A DNA stretch of 5,899 nt from assembly GCA_003132905.1 (NCBI GenBank), contig PKZC01000149.1, forward strand, positions 1-5,899, read 5' to 3'. Below are positions 1-4,748 of this stretch, piece after piece. Every line of letters begins with the position of its first letter. Within the stretch, counting starts at the first letter, position 1. The notes under the pieces were generated by a model. It was not told where the DNA came from. It ran no database searches and saw only the letters and a program-made list of their open reading frames with translations. The stretch is from Bryobacterales bacterium. GTDB lineage: Bacteria; Acidobacteriota; Terriglobia; Bryobacterales; Bryobacteraceae. The position numbers were made by a program, and so were the translations under genes.

Positions 1-887
1 CCGCCGCTCATGTCTTCGGTTTTTTGCGAATTGACCATCACCGATTTGCTCGGATCGTAGGTATCCTCGCTCTGCTCGGCACTGTTGAAATCGCATTCCA
101 CCGACGCTGTGGCGCGAAACTTATCGGGGCCCAATAAGGGCTCCAGCGTGGCGTTGATTTTCCCTAGTAGATCGTGTTCCAGCTTCTGGCGGTATTCAAG
201 CGCGGCGTCGGACGGTTCCGGATCGTCGGGCGAAGAAGCTTTACGCGCTTTATTGAGCAGATTCCCGCGCATGTCGACCACCGTGACCGCCTCGGGGAGC
301 AGCCCATCCACCGCGCTGGCCGCCAGTTGGCAAATAGCCGCCACATTCTGCGGCGATAATTGCGAGCCTTCGCGCAGCTTCACCAGCACGCTCGCCTTGG
401 CGGGCTGACGCGAATCGAGAAACAGCGAGTCCTTGGGAAAAGTAATGTGAACGCGCGCCTGCTCCACTTCGGCCAGCGACATCACGGAGCGCTCCAACTC
501 GCCCTCCAGAGCGCGGTGATAATTCACCTGCTCGGTGAAGTCGCTCATCCCGAAGGTGGTCTTGTCGAATAGCTCAAAGCCGATCCGGCCACTTTTGGGA
601 AGCCCTGCCGCCGCCAGTTGCAGACGCAGTTCCGCCACTCGCCCGGAAGGCACCAGGACGAGCGAGCCGTTTTCCGACAGCCGGAATTCCGATCCGCTTT
701 CCCGTACCTTGGCGAGCACGGCAGCAGCGTCTTCGGGCGCCATCGAGCTGTAGAGCGGGCGGAAGTCCCGCTCGCGGTTCCAGCGCGAAAAGACCGCCAG
801 GCCCCCAATCACCGCCGCGGCCGCCAGCACCAGGGAAAGTATCTGCTTCCAGGTAAGACTCTCGAGCAATCGTTTGATCTGATCCAT
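1..887 (-). CDS. fliF: FliF, flagellar MS-ring protein (N-terminal 295 residues; 3' end beyond the window)
   Basis: FliF forms the inner-membrane MS ring, the base on which the rod, C ring and export gate assemble. The visible reading begins MDQIKRLLESLTWKQ and has a membrane segment at about residues 16-34 (ILSLVLAAAAVIGGLAVF). The YscJ/FliF ring-building domain follows, with FGMSDFTEQVNYHRALEGEL at about 112-131 and ARVHITFPKDSLF at about 144-156, both typical of the family. A charged linker lies near 213-228, then the start of the second periplasmic part (YRQKLEHDLLGKINATLEPL, about 232-251). FliF is normally about 530-560 residues, so roughly half is present. The ATG at 887 is chosen because the family's N-terminus begins just before this membrane segment. 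No good Shine-Dalgarno precedes it. It lies 42 nt after the fliE stop, matching the conserved flgB-flgC-fliE-fliF order. No frameshift is seen. Confidence 0.96.
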   Translation of the reverse strand, partial: MDQIKRLLESLTWKQILSLVLAAAAVIGGLAVFSRWNRERDFRPLYSSMAPEDAAAVLAKVRESGSEFRLSENGSLVLVPSGRVAELRLQLAAAGLPKSGRIGFELFDKTTFGMSDFTEQVNYHRALEGELERSVMSLAEVEQARVHITFPKDSLFLDSRQPAKASVLVKLREGSQLSPQNVAAICQLAASAVDGLLPEAVTVVDMRGNLLNKARKASSPDDPEPSDAALEYRQKLEHDLLGKINATLEPLLGPDKFRATASVECDFNSAEQSEDTYDPSKSVMVNSQKTEDMSG

Positions 888-929
888 CGTCTATAGCTGC
901 ATTGCGAACCGGTATTACTGGACCGCTGT

Positions 930-1229
930 CTACATCTGCATGCGCATCACTTCCTGGTAGGCCGAGACCACCTTGTTTCTGACCTGCAGGAAGAGATCGA
1001 AAGACATGGAGGCCTGCTCGGTAGCCAATGCCACTTTATGTACCTCTTCGTCCTCACCGTTCAAAAATTTACCGATGGTCGATTGCGCAGTCTGCTGGAA
1101 CTGGTCGACGCGGCCGATGGCGTCGGCGAGCACGGAGCTGAATCCTGCCCCGGACTGCGGTACGCCTGCCGCCGGCGGCACAACGGGAAGAGGGATAAGG
1201 GCCGGGATGGAAGTGATAGGGAGGGACAT
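930..1229 (-). CDS. fliE: FliE, flagellar hook-basal body complex protein
   Basis: FliE is a small exported protein that joins the MS ring to the proximal rod and is needed early for flagellar export. The 99 residues match the family's usual length of about 100. The C-terminal half carries the signature: EEVHKVALATEQASMSFDLF and LQVRNKVVSAYQEVMRMQM, the amphipathic D1-type helices that pack in the rod; the ending EVMRMQM is nearly invariant in the family. The N-terminus is Pro-rich and low complexity (IPALIPLPVVPPAAG), a variable region in FliE. The ATG lies 14 nt after the flgC stop. The likely Shine-Dalgarno GAGGTG (1250-1245) contains the TG of the flgC TGA, with a long 15-nt spacer, suggesting translational coupling. 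Confidence 0.95.
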   Translation of the reverse strand: MSLPITSIPALIPLPVVPPAAGVPQSGAGFSSVLADAIGRVDQFQQTAQSTIGKFLNGEDEEVHKVALATEQASMSFDLFLQVRNKVVSAYQEVMRMQM

Positions 1230-1243
1230 TTGGAGTTATTCGA

Positions 1244-1681
1244 TCACCTCAACAGATCGATGGAATGCTGGACCATATCTTTGATGGCCGACATAGCGGC
1301 CACATTGCCCTCATAGCCGCGCTGAGCGCTCAGCAGGTCGACCATGTCCTCGGCAGGGTTCACATTCGGATAGGCGACATAGCCGTCTTTGTCGGCGTCG
1401 GGATTGGAGGGCTGATAGCGTTTCTCGCCTTCGCTTGGATCCTGGATGACTTCCGACACTTCGACGCCTGTCACCCCCTCCGTCAGCTCGGTCTGGAATA
1501 CGGCCGAGAACGCCGACGTTTGGGGAGCGCTTTGGAATACCGCATCCTGCCGGCGGTAGGGGCCGCCCTCGGGCGTGCGGGTGGTCTCTGAATTGGCCAG
1601 GTTTTGCACCAGAAGTTCGGCGCGAGTGCGCTGGGCGGCCATCCCCGAGGCGCTGACAGAAAGCGCGGCAAGCAAACTCAT
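1244..1681 (-). CDS. flgC: FlgC, flagellar proximal rod protein
   Basis: FlgC is one of the proximal rod subunits that crosses the periplasm between FliE and the distal rod. The 145 residues fit the family (about 134-150). The N-terminal rod signature is clear: LSVSASGMAAQRTRAELLVQ at 7-26 followed by NLANSETTRTPEGGPYRRQ. The C-terminal signature YPNVNPAEDMVDLLSAQRGY lies at 104-123, followed by EGNVAAMSAIKDM, the helix that pairs with the N-terminal one. There is no cleaved signal peptide, as expected for a protein exported by the flagellar type III apparatus. The start overlaps the flgB stop as ATGA, and a strong AAGGAGG Shine-Dalgarno lies inside flgB at 1698-1692, 10 nt before the ATG, so this start is well supported. 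Confidence 0.96.
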   Translation of the reverse strand: MSLLAALSVSASGMAAQRTRAELLVQNLANSETTRTPEGGPYRRQDAVFQSAPQTSAFSAVFQTELTEGVTGVEVSEVIQDPSEGEKRYQPSNPDADKDGYVAYPNVNPAEDMVDLLSAQRGYEGNVAAMSAIKDMVQHSIDLLR

Positions 1682-2130
1682 CCCGATTGGCCCTCCTTGA
1701 TGGCCGATTCCACTATCTTCAGCTGCGCCTTCATCAGGGTGGAAGCTACGTTGAAGCGCAGGGCGTTCTCCGATAGCAGCCGCGACTCCCGGTCCAAGCT
1801 GACATTGTTACCGTCACTCTTCACCACCAAACCGGGGGCGTCCACAACGTTGGGAGACTGTCCCGTGGAAAGACTGAGGAACTCGAATTGAAAATCGATG
1901 TCCTTGGCCTTATATCCCGGCGTATCGATATTGGCCATATTGGAAGCGACCAACTTCTGGCGAGTACTGAGCAAATCCATGTAGCGCTCCAGTTGGTTGG
2001 TGACAGGGTCTAACACGCGCGGGAGAGGGCAAGCGGGGGCCCATAGTGGATTAGCATTGTTATCAATTAGTTGCGAGCGTAGATCCAGTGGAAGTGCGGA
2101 TCGGGGAGACAAGAAGTTGCCAAGAGCCAT
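1678..2130 (-). CDS. flgB: FlgB, flagellar proximal rod protein, with extended N-terminus
   Basis: FlgB is the first proximal rod subunit in this operon order. The rod signature is at residues 55-80: STRQKLVASNMANIDTPGYK then AKDIDF. The C-terminal helix ENALRFNVASTLMKAQLKIV is also typical. At 150 residues it is longer than the usual 130-140, because some 38 residues (MALGNFLSPRSALPLDLRSQ and onward) precede the VLDPVTNQLERYMDLLS helix where most FlgB proteins begin. The ATG at 2130 is the only ATG upstream of that helix and has only a weak GAGG (2147-2144) 13 nt away. A GTG at 2016 would give a 112-residue protein but has no Shine-Dalgarno. An in-frame TGA at about 2173-2175 blocks further extension. 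Identity is secure; the start is uncertain. Confidence 0.93.
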   Translation of the reverse strand: MALGNFLSPRSALPLDLRSQLIDNNANPLWAPACPLPRVLDPVTNQLERYMDLLSTRQKLVASNMANIDTPGYKAKDIDFQFEFLSLSTGQSPNVVDAPGLVVKSDGNNVSLDRESRLLSENALRFNVASTLMKAQLKIVESAIKEGQSG

Positions 2131-2150
2131 GGGATTGGCGCTGCCTCGAA

Positions 2151-2180
2151 AGAATACATTTTCGAAACTTCATGTTTCAA
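2151..2180 (-). promoter_or_regulatory. Candidate flgB promoter overlapped by an inverted repeat
   Basis: On the minus strand TTGAAA (2180-2175), an 18-nt spacer and TATTCT (2156-2151) make a weak sigma70-like pair ahead of flgB. An imperfect inverted repeat covers the -35 and spacer: TTTGAAAC (2181-2174), five bases, then GTTTCGAAA (2168-2160), with one bulged base. It could be an operator. The predicted transcription start would fall at about 2144, on the weak flgB ribosome-binding site, which counts against this promoter. No sigma54 (GG-N10-GC) or sigma28 promoter was found in 2131-2322. Confidence 0.22.
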
Positions 2181-2289
2181 ATTAGTACTAGCAGGAGTAA
2201 TGGTTCAGGGGGACCGGTTATGGGTCCTAAGGCCAATCGGATGTTATATCTAAGTGGCTTCACGGGGCTATTTTAAGCGTTACCTGAGA

Positions 2290-2318
2290 TTGAATACGTA
2301 CCAGTACCCCTGTAGAAT
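2290..2318 (+). promoter_or_regulatory. Predicted sigma70-type promoter of the response regulator
   Basis: TTGAAT (2290-2295) and TAGAAT (2313-2318) are separated by exactly 17 nt, close to the TTGACA/TATAAT consensus (4/6 and 5/6). Transcription would begin near 2325. That places the first in-frame ATG (2323) at or before the start of the message and favours a downstream start codon. The leader to the ATG at 2416 would be about 90 nt. Confidence 0.5.
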
Positions 2319-2405
2319 CTAGATGCGGATGGTCGATACACTATATATGAGCGATACCTTTACGACCGTGGAAGACAATGGAGTTCGTCACACGCCAGCG
2401 GAGCC

Positions 2406-2410
2406 AAGGA
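2406..2410 (+). promoter_or_regulatory. Shine-Dalgarno deciding the response-regulator start
   Basis: AAGGA ends 5 nt before the ATG at 2416. The upstream in-frame ATGs at 2323 and 2347 have no purine-rich site in front of them. Together with the family's usual N-terminus (IRVLIADDHPIVR directly after Met), this supports 2416. Confidence 0.6.
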
Positions 2411-2415
2411 AAGGC

Positions 2416-3087
2416 ATGATTCGAGTACTCATCGCCGATGACCATCCCATTGTCCGCGACGGCCTGAAGAAACTCCTCAGTCTGGAGGAAGACTTCACGG
2501 TGGTAGGGGAAGCCGCGGACGGATGCGAAGTGTTGGACCGGGTACAGGAACTGGATCCCGATGTGCTGTTGCTGGATCTGCGCATGCCGAATCTGGACGG
2601 CCTTTCGGCGCTACAAGCCTTGCAGCAAACCAATAAACGAACGCGCGTAATCGTGCTGACGGCTTCGGAAGACAAAAACGAATTCGTCCAGGCGATGAAA
2701 CTGGGATGCTCCGGAATCGTGCTGAAGCAAACCGCCCCCGAGTTGATCGTCAAAAGCATCCGCAAAGTTCACGGCGGCGAGATCTGGCTGGACTCGCATA
2801 CCACGGCGGCAGTGATGCGGCAATTCGCCGCGCCCGGCGAAGTTGGCAGCGGCGGCGGTTCGGGCAAGACACGGGAGCGTTCGCCTCTGAGCCAGCGCGA
2901 GCGTGAAATCGTTCAACTGGTGGCCCAGGGCTACAAGAACAAGGAAATGGCCGAGAAGATGTTTATCAGCGAACAGACGGTCAAGAACCACCTGCACAAC
3001 ATCTTCGACAAACTGGGCGTCTCCGATCGCCTGGAACTGGCCCTCTATGCCATCCATAAAGGTCTGCACCTGGCCGCTGAACGCTAG
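2416..3087 (+). CDS. NarL/FixJ-family response regulator (receiver + LuxR-type HTH)
   Basis: This is a cytoplasmic two-component transcription regulator, 223 residues from the chosen start, normal for NarL-type proteins. The receiver domain occupies about 1-118. It has the acidic pair D8-D9, phospho-acceptor D54 in LLLDLRMPNLDG, T82 in VIVLTAS and K104 in GIVLKQ, so all phosphorylation residues are present. A Gly/Ser-rich linker (144-150) leads to a LuxR/GerE HTH at about 157-215, with LSQREREIVQLVAQGYKNKE and the recognition helix SEQTVKNHLHNIFDKLGVSD. Starts at 2347 (246 aa) or 2323 (254 aa) would add an N-terminal tail without family support. No cognate histidine kinase is in the window. 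It is divergent from the flagellar operon; control of motility is possible but unproven. Confidence 0.95.
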   Translation: MIRVLIADDHPIVRDGLKKLLSLEEDFTVVGEAADGCEVLDRVQELDPDVLLLDLRMPNLDGLSALQALQQTNKRTRVIVLTASEDKNEFVQAMKLGCSGIVLKQTAPELIVKSIRKVHGGEIWLDSHTTAAVMRQFAAPGEVGSGGGSGKTRERSPLSQREREIVQLVAQGYKNKEMAEKMFISEQTVKNHLHNIFDKLGVSDRLELALYAIHKGLHLAAER

Positions 3088-3107
3088 TGTCCACTTTCTC
3101 CTCCCGC

Positions 3108-3133
3108 GCGGGCTGGCGAACTTGTCAGCCCGC
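3108..3133 (+). terminator. Terminator-like hairpin after the response regulator
   Basis: GCGGGCTGGC (3108-3117) pairs with GTCAGCCCGC (3124-3133): ten pairs with one G·T, and a 6-nt loop GAACTT. It starts 20 nt after the stop codon. It is followed by TTAATCC rather than a run of T, so it is a strong GC hairpin but only a partial match to an intrinsic terminator. Confidence 0.45.
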
Positions 3134-3258
3134 TTAATCCCCTAGCCTTTCCTACCGCCTCCGCCTCAGCGTCTTTCTCAGTCCCTTTTGGTACTTTCCA
3201 CCCATTGAGGGCTATACCCCTCTGGGATTAAAGTCCTTGGTACGGAGCAAACCAGAGA

Positions 3259-3672
3259 ATGCGCACTACGCTTGTACTTTCGTTGCTTTGCCTGGCTGGA
3301 GCGGCTACGCTCGCGGCGCAGGTGCCAGTGATGCACAAAGTGCTGCCTAATAGCGGCAAGATCGGGTCGGTGCTGAAGATCCAGGGTGACTTTCTCGGCA
3401 AGACCAGAGTGGACGAGGTCTATCTGACGGACCATACTTTTGACATGAAGGTCAAGGTCCTGGCCCAGACCGACGATTCAATCGAATTCCGGGTCCCACC
3501 CTTCGTCAAACCGGGACGCTTACAGCTGCTGGTGAAGACCACGGGCAGAGAGCCCCTGCTGCTGGAACAGCCGGTTTATATCACGATCGAAGAACTAAAA
3601 GAAGAACCCAAGGAGACCTTGGCTGCTAATTCGCCAGCGCCCGCGGCTCCCGCGCCCAACGGAACGAAATAG
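3259..3672 (+). CDS. Small secreted IPT/TIG-domain protein
   Basis: The 137-residue protein begins with a signal peptide, MRTTLVLSLLCLAGAATLAA, with likely cleavage at LAA|QVPV. No lipobox is seen. The rest is a single immunoglobulin-like fold of the IPT/TIG kind, at about 22-112. Its hallmarks are VLPNSGKIGSVLKIQGDFLG near the start (the pattern 'P..G..G..v.i.G..f') and SIEFRVPPFVKPGRLQLLVK in the second half. A charged stretch (IEELKEEPKE) and a Pro/Ala tail (PAPAAPAPNGTK) finish it. IPT domains bind partners or sugars at the cell surface; no specific role can be given. The ATG has GGAG (3244-3247) 11 nt upstream, a usable but distant ribosome-binding site. It lies 171 nt after the response regulator, beyond the hairpin, so it is probably a separate transcript. 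Confidence 0.82.
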   Translation: MRTTLVLSLLCLAGAATLAAQVPVMHKVLPNSGKIGSVLKIQGDFLGKTRVDEVYLTDHTFDMKVKVLAQTDDSIEFRVPPFVKPGRLQLLVKTTGREPLLLEQPVYITIEELKEEPKETLAANSPAPAAPAPNGTK

Positions 3673-3749
3673 CCGGCGGTCGAACCCCGAGTTACGCGGC
3701 CATTACGCGCCCGCGTGTAGATTATCGCCGCTATAGCTCGATATTGTCT

Positions 3750-3758
3750 TGTCATAAT
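3750..3758 (+). promoter_or_regulatory. Extended -10 promoter-like element before the methyltransferase remnant
   Basis: TGT followed by CATAAT gives a TGn-(-10) extended element with no matching -35. Transcription would start at about 3765-3766, directly at the ATG of the following ORF, which has no Shine-Dalgarno. A leaderless message is possible. Just upstream, TTACGCG occurs twice (3692-3698 and 3703-3709), 11 nt apart. Confidence 0.25.
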
Positions 3759-3765
3759 CAGTTAT

Positions 3766-4143
3766 ATGCGGACGATAAAGCGGTGGGTGCGGCAGAAGCT
3801 CGAAAACACTGGATACGTCGTCTTCAATGCGAACAGGAATGGGATCTATGCTCAGGACGGACTATATAGCTTTCCCAACTCCCATTTTGTCGACGACCCC
3901 AGATTCCAATCGGCCTATCGTCGCGGCGTTCTGGCAGGAAACGGAGTGGATTCGCGGATGGAGTGGCGCGTACACGTCGCCCTGTGGGCCGCCAATGTTG
4001 TAACCGGGCACCTGGTGATTGGGATGAGCGCGGGAACTGGAGTAAGGCGCTCCCAGCCAAGCCTAAGAAAGAGGGGGTCGAACCAAATTAGTGGGCATTG
4101 CCCAACCATTGGGCTAGGATGGGGATCTGTAATTCACTACTAG
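3766..4143 (+). pseudogene. N-terminal remnant of a TylF/macrocin-O-methyltransferase-like protein
   Basis: The first ~77 codons read as the start of a TylF-family SAM-dependent O-methyltransferase: MRTIKRWVRQKLENTGYVVF, then QDGLYSFPNSHFVDDPRFQS, AYRRGVLAG and WRVHVALWAAN. These match the conserved pattern 'F.N..F..DPRF..AY.RG.....D....WRVHVALWAA' known from that family. Next should come 'GDFVECGV..G', the SAM-binding motif I. Here it is only faintly recalled as GHLVIGMSAGTG (residues ~80-91), and the remaining codons to the TAG at 4141-4143 look random. Family members are about 240-270 residues, so more than half is missing and no catalytic or metal-binding part is present. No downstream continuation was found in any frame up to 4748. 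This is a truncated relic rather than an active enzyme. Its end overlaps a convergent small ORF by 30 nt. Confidence 0.62.
4100..4114 (-). terminator. Hairpin at the stop codon of the small secreted-peptide ORF
   Basis: On the minus strand GCCCAA-TGG-TTGGGC is a perfect 6-bp stem with a 3-nt loop. Its first base is the last base of the peptide ORF's TAG. Downstream is AATGCCCACTAATTTGGTT, with only a weak T-rich patch. An overlapping alternative stem, TGGGC-ATT-GCCCA (4092-4104, plus-strand reading), shares the GCCCA arm. A terminator or 3'-end hairpin is plausible but unproven. Confidence 0.3.
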
Positions 4144-4221
4144 GGCTCCGGCTTCAACCGCCCATGCCGTTCTACCAAGAGAAATCAACACGTTCAGCAA
4201 AACTAAAGTTACAATCTTCAT
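4114..4221 (-). CDS. Small ORF, 35 residues, signal peptide plus short mature peptide
   Basis: A strong Shine-Dalgarno, GAGGTGG (4232-4226), lies 4 nt before the ATG (AGG core to ATG is 7 nt). The protein starts MKIVTLVLLNVLISLG, continues RTAWA and would be cut after AWA, leaving VEAGALVVNYRSPS, a 14-residue peptide ending at TAG. Charged start, hydrophobic core and small-x-small cleavage site are all present, so this is a convincing Sec signal peptide. GC is 49/108, well below the flanking genes. Upstream are a perfect inverted repeat (4239-4256) and a weak promoter (4268-4297); a hairpin sits at the stop. Two readings fit: a real small exported peptide, or the 5' remnant of a longer secreted protein cut off by rearrangement. 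No family is recognised. It converges with the methyltransferase remnant. Confidence 0.5.
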   Translation of the reverse strand: MKIVTLVLLNVLISLGRTAWAVEAGALVVNYRSPS

Positions 4222-4238
4222 CTTTCCACCTCACTTTT

Positions 4239-4256
4239 AAGCTCGTTGTCGAGCTT
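4239..4256. repeat. Perfect inverted repeat upstream of the small secreted-peptide ORF
   Basis: AAGCTCG-TTGT-CGAGCTT is a perfect 7-bp dyad with a 4-nt centre, ending 17 nt before the ATG at 4221, next to its Shine-Dalgarno. No T run follows on either strand, so an intrinsic terminator is unlikely. It could be a repressor operator or a 5'-leader hairpin of the peptide transcript. Confidence 0.45.
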
Positions 4257-4267
4257 GGTAATCGCAA

Positions 4268-4297
4268 AGTCTAGAAGGGCTAGACCCCCTACAACAA
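4268..4297 (-). promoter_or_regulatory. Weak candidate promoter for the small secreted-peptide ORF
   Basis: Minus-strand TTGTTG (4297-4292), an 18-nt spacer and TAGACT (4273-4268). The predicted start at about 4261 would place the dyad at 4239-4256 inside the first 25 nt of the leader. Both boxes match consensus only moderately (TTG--- and 4/6). Confidence 0.22.
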
Positions 4298-4304
4298 CTA
4301 CTAT

Positions 4305-4490
4305 ATGCGGCCAGGCGGAGAAGCCAGAGTATCCGTTCGTCTCCCAGAGGGAAATCAAAGTGTAACAATAAGTGTGGTCCTTTTCAACTATGCTGCGGAT
4401 TATCCGTTAATAATAACCATGAAATTGGAACAGCAGGTGTGCGGTCCGGACTTCCAGATAACAAGCAGCGACGGCTGTGGAATGCCGTGA
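4305..4490 (+). CDS. Unrecognised ORF, 61 codons, possibly the C-terminal fragment of a larger protein
   Basis: The reading MRPGGEARVSVRLPEGNQSV, then ISVVLFNYAADYPLIITMKL and a Cys-containing end (VCGPDF, DGCGMP), looks protein-like, with alternating hydrophobic stretches that suggest beta strands. No family is recognised. There is no Shine-Dalgarno before the ATG, and the frame is open only seven codons further upstream, to a TAG at 4281-4283. It is therefore either a gene fragment or a chance ORF. GC is low here (22/60 in 4381-4440). A GATCCA-GGGT-TGGATC dyad starts one base after its TGA. No signal peptide or membrane segment is seen. Confidence 0.25.
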   Translation: MRPGGEARVSVRLPEGNQSVTISVVLFNYAADYPLIITMKLEQQVCGPDFQITSSDGCGMP

Positions 4491-4506
4491 GATCCAGGGT
4501 TGGATC
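4491..4506. repeat. Short inverted repeat directly after the 4305-4490 ORF
   Basis: GATCCA-GGGT-TGGATC is a perfect 6-bp stem with a 4-nt loop. There is no T run downstream (ACGCCCAG follows). It could be a weak 3'-end hairpin of the ORF before it, or chance. Confidence 0.25.
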
Positions 4507-4748
4507 ACGCCCAGAAGTTGAACCCGACTGAACCCGCGTGAGACTCTACTTCCCTTTTGTGAAACTAATCCTCATCGACGGTTCGTCCTGTGCTGACCTG
4601 AAGGCTAAGATCGCACTGAGTGCTCGTCTCCTACGGGTACGAGGCATCAGCGAGGGCGATCGACGGAGCGGCTCAGCTTCTCGCGGAGCTGAAGTGTTAT
4701 CGCTAGGTTTTCAAGACATCAGAGCTGCAAGCATAATCGCCATTACGG
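4491..4748. other. Non-coding or decayed stretch before the transglutaminase-like gene's 3' end
   Basis: No gene is supported here. Besides the dyad at its left edge it contains a 10-nt tandem, TGAACCCGAC/TGAACCCGCG (4519-4538). From 4620 to 4706 on the plus strand a 28-codon frame bounded by TGA and TAG reads VLVSYGYEASARAIDGAAQL then LAELKCYR, which looks helical and protein-like and may be a gene remnant. No terminator hairpin for the convergent transglutaminase-like gene is visible. Confidence 0.4.

Noticed and set aside
85..896. Several plus-strand ORFs of 61-107 codons opposite fliF
   Set aside because: They are antisense shadows; the minus strand reads continuously as FliF over 295 codons.
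2323..2415. Earlier starts for the response regulator at 2323 or 2347
   Set aside because: They lie at or near the predicted transcription start and lack a Shine-Dalgarno, and the added residues are not part of the family's N-terminus. The ATG at 2416 has AAGGA at 5 nt.
2611..3069. A 152-codon minus-strand ORF across the response regulator
   Set aside because: It is an antisense shadow of a clear NarL-type gene; no motif, no Shine-Dalgarno.
3203..3225. GAGGG-CTATAC-CCCTC hairpin and TATACC box upstream of the IPT-domain gene
   Set aside because: The stem is only 5 bp, and the best -35 partner needs a 19-nt spacer, so neither a promoter nor a regulatory hairpin is well supported.
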